Shown in pieces: positions 1-12,024 of a stretch of DNA of 64,000 nt. The stretch is from Pycnopodia helianthoides. Lineage: Eukaryota > Echinodermata > Asteroidea > Forcipulatida > Asteriidae. A program made the position numbers and the translations under genes. Under the pieces are notes generated by a model. The model was not told where the DNA came from, made no database searches, and was given only the letters and a program-made list of their open reading frames with translations. Numbering within the stretch: the stretch's first letter is position 1; every line of letters starts with the position of its first letter. The DNA lies in contig CM063252.1 of assembly GCA_032158295.1 (NCBI GenBank), positions 16,083,952 through 16,147,951 of the forward strand, read 5' to 3'.

Positions 1-1740
1 CAGTGATGTCTGTCACAGAGTTTGAGGTGTCTCCTTAAGACCCCTTGCACTGACGTCTTACACGGCCACTCTTAAATAATAAATAATGGTGGCTTCTTCT
101 CTCGCCCAGATCCATCAGGCATTAAGCTCATGGCGCTGAACTAGCGAATACAAATACGAATACAAAAGAAAGTACAATATATCTATACAACATTAACATA
201 TTGATTAACTTAAGGCTGACTTTAAGTTGAACATTCAGATTCAGATTCAGATAATTTTATTGGTCCATGTGGAAATTCAGTTTGTCGGCATTACATAGAG
301 CACATGAACAATATACAATAGAAAATAGTATACACAGAAAGATAATACACAGTAGCAAATTTACAGTGACGTAATCATATGGAAGTCAAATGGAAACACG
401 GATATAATATATCGTTTTTAGGAAACTAGGAATAACATATGATAACATAGGGTATTAATTATTTTCTATACTTGTGATACTGGTACACTTGGTTGAAAGG
501 AAACGGAACAATGCAATTGATGACTAGCGAAGTGGCAGGATACAGACCTATTCAATTTGACTGGAGTTATTCATTGTATTTACGAATGGAAAGCGGAACA
601 AAGGAATTAAGGAATCTTGAAGTTCGAGCCTTCATTGATCTGTACCGCTTTCCCGATCGCATTAGGGTATAGCAGGGATGAAGGGGGTGATTACCATTTT
701 CCAAAATCTGCGATACCTGTTTCAGAATTGTATAAACGCATTCCTGTTTCAAATTTTTATTTTTCAATCCATGACACACACCAGACGTGTAAAGACATAT
801 TGACAAGGATATCGAAGAAAACAACGACATGTGAACGTACAAAAACAGAGAATTAACACACTTTTTGAGTAAAAAAATACGAACACCAACTGGTCGCCGC
901 TGAGCAGCGCCCTCAGGGTAAGGAGCGACTTTCAGTTTAATGAAACAGAATTACAAAGTGAACAGATGATATGTTTTAAGTAATTGTTTGAAAGAACTAG
1001 CAGAGGAAGCTTGGTGAAGAAGAAGAGGAAGATTGTTCCAGAGAGATGGGCCTGCGTGGGAAAAGCTGTGGTCGACCCCAAGAGTGCCGGGATCGGGAAA
1101 CCTGAAGTAGCAAAGAGTCTGATGATCTTAGTATGCCTGGATCGAGTTCTGTAAATAGATTGGTGAGGAGCCATGGACTGCTGCATGGGAGACCAGCAAC
1201 AGAAGTTTGAAGGTGATTCCTTTTTCGATAGGTGGCCATGGACTCCCATTTTGAGAGTAAAAATCAACCTTTCCATTACAACGTCACACCCTGAAATTTG
1301 GAATACTATGGGAAGCCATAAATGCAAGGCAAAAACAGATTGCCACAGTTTGTCACAATGTTACACAAATGTTCAAAAATGCTGTTGAATTTGTTCGAAA
1401 CAAAGCAACCAATCATGGGATGTAATTCTTTGTAATTGAAAGTTTGCAGAAATGTTGAATTTGGTCACAACGTCTGTCAACATGATTGAATGGTTTTGCT
1501 TACATTCAGCCGTCCATGCCAACCAGCGCGGTTTGTTTATCAACAATGGAAAGGTCTAGTGCATCATACGGGTATGATGCACGTCCATAAAAACCGTTTG
1601 CCCGTCACATGAAATGCGTACTGCACTGTAACACCCATGGAATCTAACTCATGGAATCTGCACAGCCAAGATTTATCGAGGTGATGACATCAGGTGCATT
1701 GGGTCAACAACCAACAGTCAGAAGAAGAAAAAAAAAACTG
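1..1740. other. 3' flank of the minus-strand gene, no gene seen
   Basis: This stretch lies beyond the stop codon of the minus-strand gene and would hold its 3' untranslated region. It contains a short run of a 6-base ATTCAG repeat near 233-255 and a copy of the dispersed inverted-repeat element called family A here (about 1266-1557). The short open frames within it have no recognisable protein signature and I take none as a gene. A minus-strand AATAAA (TTTATT on plus, about 256-261) is a distant candidate polyadenylation signal only. Confidence 0.5.
1266..1557. mobile_element. MITE family A, copy 1
   Basis: This dispersed element of about 300 bp has short inverted ends (ACCTTTCC at the left, GGAAAGGT at the right). 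Closely similar copies lie at 28751-29063 and, inverted, at 46833-47130, with a partial copy at 4592-4695. No coding capacity is seen. Confidence 0.65.
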
Positions 1741-1940
1741 CTAGGGGCAAATCTCACCATGAAACTCCTCGCGGTCACTGCGGAGTAGATTCCTGAGCTG
1801 CCTCAAGGTGAAGCTTGAGATGGTGCTCTTGTCCAGGCCAGGATGGCATCTCACCGCCTGATACAGCTCAGCTACATGATGAACGATGGGCGATTGCTCA
1901 TCTGTCCTAGTAACCATCTGCTTTTGCAACTTCACCAAAT
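1741..1940 (-). CDS. Unidentified gene, terminal coding exon 8 (residues 235-300)
   Basis: The acceptor is TTTACAG. With one base from exon 7 the exon encodes DLVKLQKQMVTRTDEQ and continues to a TAG at 1743-1741. A longer open frame extends upstream to 2022 but crosses the acceptor, so that part is intron. Confidence 0.72.
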
Positions 1941-4900
1941 CTGTAAAGAGAGACAACAACAATGTTGTGTGCACGGCAGAGGGACAACATAAAAGCCGGC
2001 TACGGCTAGACTTCCGAGCCATGGTGCGCTAGAGTATAGGACGTCCTTAGCAACAACTTTAGCGACAGTCGTAGCCGTAGCTGTAGCCGCCAATTCAAAT
2101 ACGGTTTTATATTGAGGGGTGGAGCTTAATGGCTATGTTGTGATCGGTCAATTTACCAGTAAAGCCTGATGGATCAGTCTGCTTATGGCCAAGGGGGTAA
2201 ACAAGAAACAAAACCCCAAAACAGGAAGACAGGAATTTCAAAGCATACCTGACACTGTAACGTCAAGAATCATCTGTGATGCCTGAAAAGTAAATGAAAA
2301 ATATCTGTGTTAGAAATACATTCATTTACAATGTGGACTGACCATCGAACAACAAATCGACTGCAAGGGAAATCTTTTGTAGACAAATTATTCAGGCCAA
2401 ATAATGTCCACTTCTTGACTTGATGACAAAATCGTTCAAAAACCGCAGTGGATGACATTGTGAGGTCAGACAGTAGGAGGGTTGACATTGTACTGTGCCG
2501 ATGAATTCCCTACACGATATCATAATGCAGGCTGGCATAGTTTATTAGTAATTTAAAAACCATTGGATGATGGTGGATGGTCAGACAGTAGGAGGGTTGA
2601 CAGTGTACTGTGCCGATGAATTCCCCACACGATATCGTAATGCAGGCTGGCATAGTTTATTAGTAATTTAAAAACCATTGGATGATGGTAAATGGTCAGA
2701 CAGTAGGAGGGTTGTCTGTGTACTACCTTGGCCGCCAGTCCCTGGTTCACTTGTAGTCCGTCGTCAGGTGTAGAATATCCACACCTCACCAAGACTCCAA
2801 GGACGCCTGTAGGTCATACAAAACTCATGTTTTAGTACATATTAAAAAAACCAAAATGTATTCACAGACAACACATTCAGTCAAGAACCAACCTCGTTCC
2901 CAGTGGTGCCATTTTTTTCTCTTCCCCAGAATGCCTTGCTCAATGGATGTGTGTCTTTGAAATATCCAAATATATTGGATATTTTAATTAGACCTGTGGT
3001 TGATCCATTCTGTGTTAGAGACTACGCACAGCGCTCTATCAAAAGCCTCATCAAGTCGACGAGCAACTGGTCCCCCTCTCATTCTTTTCTGATCTTGTGA
3101 TATGTCTAAGTGTACGTGGTTTAGGGTGACCATGTAAAAACATGATTCATTTGAAGTGTATTGCCTAAAAATGTGTGCACTCTGACACCCGCGTACTAAG
3201 CGCCATACAAGTTATCTAAAGTTTTTAACAAGCGTGCGCTCAGAGCAGACAGTTATGGTTAGCCAATCAGCACTGTTTTCAGCCTCTTTTCCTTCCAGGG
3301 GTAAGTGACGCGAGGTATCCATACGGCGCGCTGCCCATGGTAGCGAGGCTGGTCGAGAACATGCTATAATATAATCAAACCTGTTCTTATCGTTTCTCGA
3401 TCGTGATTTCCTTCGTCTGGTCTTGAACAGATTTCTGAAAAGTTCTTGGCGAATTTCTCCAACACTGCCGGACGATCCAAGATGCATTCAATGTACTGAT
3501 CCAGTGGGACGGCAGACGAGGCATGCAGTTGCCATAGCAGCTCCAATGGTAAATCTTGCACCTGGGATTTGAGTTTAGACACATGCAGTACAGGGTAAAT
3601 GTAACAAATTAACCCTGCGTGACACTCTGTCGCTCACTTCTTGAGTGTCACTTTGATATTAGTGTGTCATACATTTTTGTGGAGAACCCAATCACTTTTA
3701 AAATCGCCCAAAGCATTAGACATCTAGACCCTTTTGACTATTAATAAAATCAATTCAAGCAAAATGCTAATGCTGTGATCCATACACGTGAAGCCGTGAC
3801 ACACTGAGCACGTCCTGGGTGTTCTAGGTCGCATTCCTCTTGGGCACATTTGACAACTCCTATGGGAATTCCAGGAGAGCTGGTCATTGATGGATTATTT
3901 TAGTAAAAAAAAAACCTGATGGTAATAAGACATTTGGCATGCTATTTGACTAGGTGTAGTTGTGGAACTTGGAATGTTTTAGATAAAAAAAAAAAATAAT
4001 TGGCTGAGTACCAACTTTTTAATTAAAAACTGAAACTCAATAAGTGAGCGATGGCGTCACACAGGGGCTCCTAGCCTGTTTATCATACCAGTAATTTGAG
4101 GACTTCTGGCCTTAAACGTATAATTACGTGTACCTTGGAGCTGAGTTTTTCTGTGAAGTATGTCCTGCTGAGTTTCTGCTCCAAGACCAACTTGTTCAAG
4201 AGAGCAACCAGATAATCAAACCTCTTCTGGACAAAAAAGGCAAAGTAACCACAAAATCAGTAGGCCTATAGAAATTTGCCGGTATGGCACTTGTGTCTTT
4301 CAGCAAGACACTTTAAACCATAATTGCTTTGTCCTTCGGATTGAATGTAGAGCCGTTGGTTGTGTGTATTGCGTAATGCACATAAAAGAGCCCAGTACAC
4401 TTGTCTCTGGTGCTTCCGGCGTGGTTGGAAGCAGATTAATATAAATGGGTTTCATAGATCAAACATAGCTCTGCATACCTGTTGTGAAAACAAAGAACGC
4501 TTTGAGACACATGTTTCATGTGATCAAGCACTTTTGTGAAATTTTGGCCGACGAAATCACGGCTGATAAAAACTAAGAGCCAGAACTGGAAGTGTTGAAT
4601 TCGGTCACAACATCTAGCGTCAACACGATTGAATGTTTCGCTAACATCCAGCCGTCCGTGCCAACCAGCGCGGTTTGTTTATCAACAATAGACCTTATGC
4701 ATTGACGTCATCACGCCGCCATCTTAGAGGTAAAACGATGACAAATCAATGGAAAACGCACATACTGTACGCGCGGCGCAGGGGATGAGCCAATGAGCAT
4801 TCTTCGTTTGACCTCTAGCCTCTACTCAAATGAAGTCATGTGCATATTTAGGTCTATAGAAAGGTCTCTGACACATTCATAATTCTACCAACCACATGAT

Positions 4901-7900
4901 TTATATTTTGCATGTATAGGCCTATCATATACCTGTTGCTCATCTTCATTTCTTTGATGATCTTGTAATAAATGGTTGAACTCTTTCACACACTCGTTGG
5001 CAGCAACCGTTGGAATCGGTAATCCAGTGAGACGGCACTGGGCCTGGATACAGGATAGGCAAGCATCGACTGGAAGGACACATCAAGTAAAATAGTCACA
5101 GTCTGTACCTAAAGAGTGGCTTCAATTTTTTTTTGTTAGAGAGGTTTCGCAAGCACGGATACGTATACAGTTCGTATCCCTTCACGTTGGATGCGCGTCA
5201 GATTTTGTTTCGCAATCATGTCAGGACCTACATTGTAGCCTAAGCATAAGTTTTGCGATCAAAACAAACCCAACAAAACATTTTGTATTATATGTTCTTG
5301 TTACATTGGAGAATGTGATTGAATAGTAATTTTGTTTAACTGTTCGTTTTTGGACCCGCACGATAATCTCGTGTAAAGAAAGTTTCCAGCAAGCATGGCA
5401 AAATAGAGACCCTGTTTACACTGCATTTTCTTAACTTTTTTGCCTAAAAAATGAGAAACACATTTCTATCTATATCATGACTGACAACCTTCAAAAGCAA
5501 CACCGGGGAAATGTATTTTTTAATCTAGGGCAAAAATACAACTAAAATCAGCAAAACAGTATCCGTTTTTTATTGTACTTGTATGAGCTCTCGTATCCAA
5601 TGTCAACGTGCATGTAAAACACGCAGATTGAGCTGCCCAGTTTGCAGATTGAGCTGCCCAGTTTGCAGATTGAGCTGCCCAGTTTGCAGATTGAGCTGCT
5701 CAGTTTGCAGATTGAGCTTCCCAGATTTCCGGTTGAGCTGCCCAATTTTCAGATTGCACTTCCTAGATTACAGATTGAGCTGCCCAGTTGGCAGATTGAG
5801 CTTCCAAGATTGCAAATTGTATGAGCTGCCCAATTTCCAGGCTGAGCTTCCCAGATTGCAGATTGAGCTGCTAATATGCAGATTGAGCTGCCCAATTTGC
5901 AGATGGAGCTGCCCAATTTCCAGGCTGAGCTTCCCAGATTGCAGATTGAGCTGCCTAATTTGCAGATTGAGCTTCCCAGATTGCAGATTGAGCTTCCCAG
6001 ATTGCAGATTGAGCTGCCTAATTTGCAGATTGAGCTTCCCAGATTGCAGATTGAGCTTCCCAGATTGCAGATTGAGCTTCCCAGATTGCAGATTGAGCTG
6101 CCTAATTTGCAGATTGAGCTTCCCAGATTGCAGATTGAGCTTCCCAGATTGCAGATTGAGCTGCCTAATTTGCAGATTGAGCTTCCCAGATTGCAGATTG
6201 AGCTTCCCAGATTGCAGATTGAGCTGCCTAATTTGCAAATTGAGCAGCTCAATTTGTAGAATGAGCAGCCAAATTTGCAGATTAAGCTGTCCATTTTGCA
6301 GATTGAGCTGCCTAATTTGCAGTTTGACCTGCCTAATTTGCAGATTCAGCTGCCCGATTTGCAGTTTGAACTGCCCACTGTTGAGCGCAATTTAAAGATT
6401 GAGATTGAGAGCTTGGATCTGAGATAATTTATTTTGGTATTAAAACCTTCACAGATGTGAATGCTTCTTCATCCACTGGTGGATCCACTGAGGCTACATG
6501 TACCTGATCCGAAAAGAATGGCGATTTCTACATGCATTTTGCAAGGGAAAATCTGCAGATTGAGCACTAAATCTGAGCATAGCGAAAGCACGGTTCAAAA
6601 TTCTCAAAATGAGCAGGGCAATCTGCAGTTTGAGCCAGTTCTTAAACTGTGCTCAACATGTGAGCCACCTACAGCGCTCAGTAATTGCTGTTACTTTCCC
6701 TACTTATCGTGGTACATCAGTCGCAAACAAATGCAAAAGTATAAGTTTTGGGCATGGTGGTTTGAAATGTTGAGATTCACTGATCAGCTTCTTCAAAGAG
6801 ATAAAAATTACTTGATAAATGATGAAAGCTTGTCTGGGTTGTCACTGGAGATGAAGGAGGTGTGGAGTGTGGTACAAGTTGGCTGACCGGGATGCTGACA
6901 TCATCAAAGTCCACTTCACCAATGGCCTGATGAATTAGCAATTACAAACATAATGTTTAGACCTCAGAATTGATCAGGGCCCAAGTTCATGGCTCTGCTT
7001 ACTGTAAGCAAAGAATTGGCGCTTACGGAAGCAGGGATTTCCCGCAATTATGTCATGCCTATTTCACAGGTTAGTAGGACATTTTTGCTTGTGCACGTGC
7101 GTACTCCAAGTTACACAGCTAGCGCAGAAATTCGGAGCTTGCACAGTATATAAGTGGAGAATTGATGTTCGCAATGTGCAGAACTCGGTGGTAAGCATAG
7201 CCATTAAATTGGCCCCCGTCGCCGATTTCAAGAAACTTTCAGCAACTGATACAGTTGCGGAAAGGGGAAAGGGATAAAATGCCTTATACTCAGCGTAATA
7301 CTAACCTGTCATCGATGAACGTTAATACGGCAAGTCAAAGCAAATTGTTAACAGCTTGCTACAAAGTTGTTTTATAACAACAAAATCACTTGACAAAATT
7401 CACTCTAAAAATCTACTATTCGAAAGCCAAAACTTGGATAGCAACCCACATAATGAACAAAATGAAGGGGGAGCTTCACGCCCGCAGCCTAGCTGTAGTA
7501 CTACAGAGTTCTATGGGCGTCCCACGCCCCAACTGTAACACTCAAGTTGGGACCGGTCCTAGCCCAGGTTGGACTCCTCCGTTGCATACAACGCGACGGA
7601 GTCCAGGATATAACGGTCCCGTACCATTGCGAAAAAATTTATAACAACATTTTTTCATATTTTTACCTTTTTGAGGAAGCTGAAACTTGACTCACATATT
7701 CCTTGTGTCCTAAACCTTACGCCTGCTCTATTCAGAATTGCAAATTGTATCCTTGGATGACATTATTGTGAAAATAAAATGACAAATTTACGCATTCTCG
7801 GCGACAGCCTAAACTGACAAGAAGTGAATGCTTCAGCGCATGTGCGTCCTCAGACACGCCCACAAATCTAACGCGGAAGTCAGTCGGGTTGCTTTGCATG

Positions 7901-8600
7901 CCGCGCATGCGCACATGAGCCTTAACGGTCACTTGGTACACGATGGTCACAACGCCAGTACACAACTCGGACTTATTTTCGGAAATAATGTCATCCATGG
8001 ATGTATTTGTTAGTTGTGATCTCATCAAAAGTGTAATAATGGACACCAAGAATATATGAATGGAGTTTCAGCTTCTCAAATCAGGTAAAAATATGAAAAA
8101 ACATTTGCTCAATATATGTTCGTATTGTAGAGGAGCTTTATACCCAGGACGTCAGTGCAGGCACCGACTGACGTCCTACCAGGGCTAGGACCGGTCCCAA
8201 CTATATTTGGGACGACTGTCAAGTTGGGGCGGAAAAATATAACAGCTGTGAATGTGATGTGTACAGTGTCTAGTCAGACTACTATTACTCACTAGTACTA
8301 CTAGTACTATCTAGTACTATCTGACAATAGTAAAGTTCTGTGTTCCACTGCGAGTATTTAGTGTGACTGTTAATGACATTGACATTGAACATTACATTGA
8401 ATATGAATTGATTGAGTTGACAATCACACACAGTCACAGACATATGAGACAAGTCAATCGTACTTCGTAGTCTCCAAATAACAGGCTCAAAAAATCGCTC
8501 ATCATTACAACTGATACAAACCAAACATTCTTCTTACCTCTCTTAAAAGTGCTTCGAAATTCTGATTTTGATCGATGAGTTTGAAGACTGCCTGCTCCAT
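1741..8600 (-). CDS. Unidentified 300-residue protein, eight coding exons
   Basis: I do not recognise the family. The gene model rests on eight minus-strand segments with acceptor AG and donor GT whose phases join exactly (63+115+137+93+181+80+34+200 bases = 903 = 300 codons plus stop): 8538-8600, 6812-6926, 4933-5069, 4134-4226, 3381-3561, 2727-2806, 2249-2282, 1741-1940. The first ATG is preceded in frame by a TGA nine bases upstream, which fixes the start. The predicted protein has a Ser/Thr/Pro-rich stretch at about residues 36-52. The rest looks largely helical, with leucine-rich segments (for example RFDYLVALLNKLVLEQKL at about 107-124) and no signal peptide or membrane segment. It lies head-to-head with the myosin VI gene. 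A helical-repeat or scaffold protein is possible; no function is inferred. Confidence 0.68.
2249..2282 (-). CDS. Unidentified gene, coding microexon 7 (residues 224-234)
   Basis: A 34-base exon with a TTTTCAG acceptor and GTATGC donor encodes ASQMILDVTVS. It ends in phase 1, matching exon 8. It is too short to stand as an open frame by itself; the support comes from both splice sites and from phase continuity. Confidence 0.62.
2464..2716. repeat. Tandem fragments of MITE family D
   Basis: The motif CAGACAGTAGGAGGGTTG recurs at about 2467, 2581 and 2698, a period near 115 bp, separating near-identical segments. The sequence matches one end of family D (see 43453-43683). It lies in the introns flanking exon 7 of the minus-strand gene. 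Confidence 0.65.
2727..2806 (-). CDS. Unidentified gene, coding exon 6 (residues 197-223)
   Basis: This 80-base exon lies between a CAG acceptor and a GTAGTA donor. With one base from exon 5 it encodes a glycine, then VLGVLVRCGYSTPDDGLQV and onward, ending in phase 0. Tandem fragments of repeat family D lie just downstream in the next intron. Confidence 0.68.
3381..3561 (-). CDS. Unidentified gene, coding exon 5 (residues 137-196)
   Basis: This is a 181-base exon after a CCCAG acceptor, encoding VQDLPLELLWQL and onward. The donor GTTTGA is weak but leaves the single base needed by exon 6. It is the longest exon of the gene apart from the terminal one and contains several short open frames in other registers that are shadows. 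Confidence 0.7.
4134..4226 (-). CDS. Unidentified gene, coding exon 4 (residues 106-136)
   Basis: This 93-base exon sits between a CCAG acceptor and a GTACAC donor, phase 0 at both ends. It encodes a strongly amphipathic leucine-rich helix starting KRFDYLVALLNKL. Confidence 0.7.
4592..4870. mobile_element. MITE A fragment carrying a nested TA-inserting element
   Basis: Positions 4592-4688 match the right part of family A. The match breaks at CAACAA, an element with ends TAGACCT and AGGTCTA runs to about 4859, and family A then resumes with AGAAAGGTCT. The break at TA on both sides suggests a Tc1/mariner-type target. Confidence 0.55.
4933..5069 (-). CDS. Unidentified gene, coding exon 3 (residues 60-105)
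   Basis: A CAG acceptor and GTATAT donor bound 137 bases that are open only when one base is carried in from exon 2. The segment encodes DACLSCIQAQCRLTG and, near the end, an acidic and glutamine-rich stretch (NEDEQQ). It ends in phase 0. Confidence 0.7.
5628..6400. repeat. Array of about 36 units of 21 bp in an intron
   Basis: The unit (TTGCAGATTGAGCTTCCCAGA and variants) repeats across intron 2 of the minus-strand gene. Since 21 is divisible by three, several frames on both strands stay open and look like repetitive proteins such as LQIELPR repeats. I see no sign that they are genes. Central units follow a three-unit higher-order pattern, with CTGCCTAATT every third unit and CTTCCCAGA in the others. 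Degenerate units continue to about 6630. Confidence 0.9.
6812..6926 (-). CDS. Unidentified gene, coding exon 2 (residues 22-59)
   Basis: A CAG acceptor precedes codons for AIGEVDFDDVSIP, followed by a Ser/Thr/Pro-rich run. The donor is GTAATT, leaving one base (phase 1). This is the only one of the three frames open across the segment, and its phase matches exon 3. The low-complexity composition makes it the least certain exon of the gene. Confidence 0.5.
7526..8230. mobile_element. Foldback-like element in intron 1 of the minus-strand gene
   Basis: The two ends (7526 to about 7715 and about 8045 to 8230) are imperfect reverse complements, with GCCCCAACT near the left end, GTTGGGGC at the right, and GGGACCGGTCCTAGCCC internal to both arms. 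The unrelated core has no coding signal. The arrangement suggests a nonautonomous DNA transposon with long inverted ends. Confidence 0.6.
8538..8600 (-). CDS. Unidentified gene, coding exon 1 (residues 1-21)
   Basis: It begins at an ATG encoding MEQAVFKLI and ends in GAG before a GTAAGA donor, phase 0. The in-frame TGA nine bases upstream excludes a longer N terminus on this exon. Confidence 0.65.
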
Positions 8601-11600
8601 CTCGTCTCATGAAGACATGATCATCCACAACGTGTTTGCGGATGCGTGTGTTTACGATCACTGCTTGCGCTACATTGAACTGGCAGCATCAGTCCCCCCA
8701 CTTTTATTATAACAAAAATACGCACGCTGACTGCAGTACAAGAACAGACTCCACTGGTACACCCCTCACAGAACCCGTCTTCAAAGTATTTAAACATCCA
8801 CAGAATTTCTTCAACTCTTGAAAATTTATTCATGAAGAGCCTAGCTTGATTATGAATATTGTTTCAGATTTTTCCGCACCGTAATTACCGACTTATTTAA
8901 AGTTAAAGTCAAATCAAACATTTGGGGCTCATCAGTGTTTTATGCACATTAAAAAGCCGCGCTCGTGGTATTTAGTCTGACTACTCGATAATGGTCGCAA
9001 CCTACATTGGAGACGTCGGGTTAGCAGACATCTTGATTTTATTTCCTGGTTATATAAATAGCGCCCCCATGATGTTTGACAAAAAATATGCAATGTACCC
9101 AAGAATCGTACAGTTTAATAATCATGTACACAATTTTGTAAACAACTCAAGTTATAGTTCCCAAGTATTTTTTGCAAAATACCATTGATGCAGCTAAACA
9201 GATTATAAACAAAAACTTGCTCTCTTGGGAGGAGGAAACTAGTTTAATGCGTCGATGTTACAAAGAATAAAATATTATAACATGCTGCTGTTGAGAATCA
9301 TGAATGCATGATTGATAGACAATTCTTAGTTGAACTCAACAGGTGTATCCTTATTTGACGTCATAAGAGCTTCAAGGTCACATTCAGTATGGTACCAGAC
9401 TAGACCCAATTGCAAGTGTAAAGGAAACACAATTGAAAAGGATACAAGAGCGGTAACACCATCTGGAAAAAACTGGCGAATCACTGAACATGAACTATTC
9501 TATTGTTCCGCTTAATCTGTAAACAACTTTTAAAAATTATCTGTCTTAAAAAATATAAGGAAGTATAGGACGTTTTGGGGAACCGTATGATGTTTCTTAC
9601 GTTAAAATAATCTTTCCCTTAAATCTCAATTGCATTTGAAGGATTATTTTTTGTAAGTGGAGGGTGACTGTCAAGTGTTGAAGTGTGATGGGATTTTGCC
9701 GGTGTCCACCGTGTGCAATGGGAGTGTACACCTGAGCTTCCTAGTTTCACGTAAAACATTTGATATTTCATAAAGTTTCGGTTGACAGATATCGACGCGT
9801 TCTGGAGGCAGAATCTAGGTATGGTATTATGGATATAGGTGGTTTAATTTCGAGTGTCAATTTTGTTTTGTTGTATTTTTGGCTCGGTTGTGTAGTGTCA
9901 ATGTCATCACTCGGTCAGTCATGTTTGTCAGTGTATCGACAGCGACTAATATGCCAGTCGTGCCAGTGCGCGGTGTTCTCCCTTTCCATTTCAGTCACCA
10001 TTTCTTACATTACATTATGATTGTCAGTTGGTGGTTCTGGTTGTACACGTTGTAACGAATAGTGTACATTTCAAATTGAGTTGGCCCATATGACTATTTT
10101 GTTTTTTATTGTACAGTTGTGGACAAAGCGAGTCCATTATAACTAACCAATGGTTAATGTTCTTAAATTGTTACTAATTAATGATTGCTTTTGTTATACT
10201 ATTAATATTAGTATAACGTATAAGTTAAAATTAATATTTGACAGATACTTCTCGCATAAATTACATTAAGCTGTTATTTATTAATTTTAATTTTAAAAAC
10301 TGCTCACACTAGGGTAGGAGTATACTAAGCTTATTTACTTTCTGAGTGTTAGTACAGACCTTGCTGTTTTTGTTCAGCATGTCAGGCTCTCCAGTATTTC
10401 TCTGTCATATTCTTACTTTGTGTTGGTATTTTTTTCCTTCTTATTTATCGTTTGTTAATTGTTTTCAATTATTTTAAATACAAACTGAGTTTTGATTTTT
10501 CAGTTATTTCTTTTGACCCACACAATTTCGAGAAAAAAGATCGAAATTTTGTAACATTGACTATTAGCCCCTTACATTGTGTTGTATGTTACGTTAGGTT
10601 AGGAAGGACAGTAATGCAATTACTTACTTGTACCACCAGTACCTCTACTACCAGTACCAGAACCAGTTTGCTTGAGAAGTTTTATCTGGTTTTTTTTAAT
10701 AAAAAGGAACTAAAGTCCACCATTCATCATGAAGGTTAATCAGACATGAGCGACATTCAATTTTGAAAAGGGGAGGTCGGATAGGGAAAATTCTGCACTT
10801 TTCCTGTTTCTATGTTTTAACCCTCTTGCTGTCTGACCATTCAATACCATTCACTGTGGTTTTGAATGATAGATAAACTATGCCAGCCTGCAATATGATA
10901 CCATGAGGGAATGCATCTAGTACACAGTTAGTTCTGTGTACAGTTGTGCCACCGTACACAACCTTGGTAGTCGAATGGTTTCAAATGGTTGGTCAACTCA
11001 CTGAAAACGTTGCCAAGAGTCACTGAGAGTAGGAGGGTTAATGAGCGAAAATAATTTTAAAAGAACAAAACAGAACTTGAAAAATGAAACAGAACCTTCT
11101 TGCATTTTGAATAGTTTTGTTGAGGAATGGTAATGTTTTATACATGTTTTATGTTTATTATGTTACAGCTGGGGCCCTGCCCTTTTTACTATTCACTTAC
11201 AGGGGTCTTGGCCTGTGATTTCCTCTTTTGTTCTTGTTTGGGTGGGGAGGTGGTGCTATGTAGTTTTGAAAGTTTGTCCTCTTGCTATTGTGATTGTCTG
11301 TAAGTCCAAAGGCTCATTTCTCCAACACCCTGTAATTCTTGGGTCCCTGTAGTCCGATGAACCATCAGTCTTTGTTATACCTCGGTAACAAATTGTGAAG
11401 TTTTATTGGTCGAGAACCAATCATGTGATGTGATACAAAAACGCATGTACCATGGCTAAGGATGCGCACAACGCATGACGCACAGCGCCAGAGGGTAACG
11501 TGAGTTTTGTTTACCGGTGTACATGTACATTACCTTGATCGTACCGTTGGTCAATTTCAAGCGCTTTGTACAAAACAACAGTGAAGGGAACAGTGAAGAA

Positions 11601-11982
11601 TTGTTTTTTATTTGAACAACTGTTCATCTGCTTATTAAAGTAGTGGTTTATACAGAACTTCGAGAAGAGGAATAATAATATTACCAAGGTATAACAAAAC
11701 GATTGTTGCACGCTGTGACGGGGGTCTTTTGAGTAATGTTGTTCCGAATGGAACTGATGGACTCAATGTTTCAGACAATTTACTCTGTCTCCTGCAGAAA
11801 CTTTGAGTCCACCGGCTCCTTACTGAGAGATTAATCTACACGGTGTCACTGCAAAAATTCTTACTTTATTGTCTTTCGACCATGCAAACCTTCAAGTCTT
11901 ATTCATTCATTGATGTTCAGTACATGACTTATCTTCTTGTATGCTGGTTTAACGGACTAGAATAATTTCTTCTCCTTTTCAG
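8601..11982. other. Divergent intergenic interval, both promoters expected
   Basis: The minus-strand gene starts at 8600. The first myosin VI coding exon is preceded by a splice acceptor at 11981-11982, so the myosin promoter and at least one noncoding exon lie upstream, probably here. I cannot place either transcription start. The interval is AT-rich and holds one complete family D element (10817-11041). No open frame in it looks coding. Confidence 0.55.
10817..11041. mobile_element. MITE family D, complete copy
   Basis: This 225-bp element is bounded by TTAA, with inverted ends TTAACCCTCTTGCTGTC and GAGAGTAGGAGGGTTAA. It is close to the copies at 24234-24458 and 43453-43683. It has no coding capacity. 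Confidence 0.8.
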
Positions 11983-12024
11983 ATTAGTCTGGAGCCTTGT
12001 TCGGCAAGGCTAACATAATCCGTC

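Noticed and set aside
2903..3100. Plus-strand 65-residue open frame.
   Set aside because: No splice support and it lies in an intron of the minus-strand gene; no recognisable protein pattern.
5583..6395. Long repetitive open frames on both strands (up to 270 residues).
   Set aside because: They exist because the 21-bp unit is a multiple of three with no stop in several frames. They lie in an intron and have no unique sequence.
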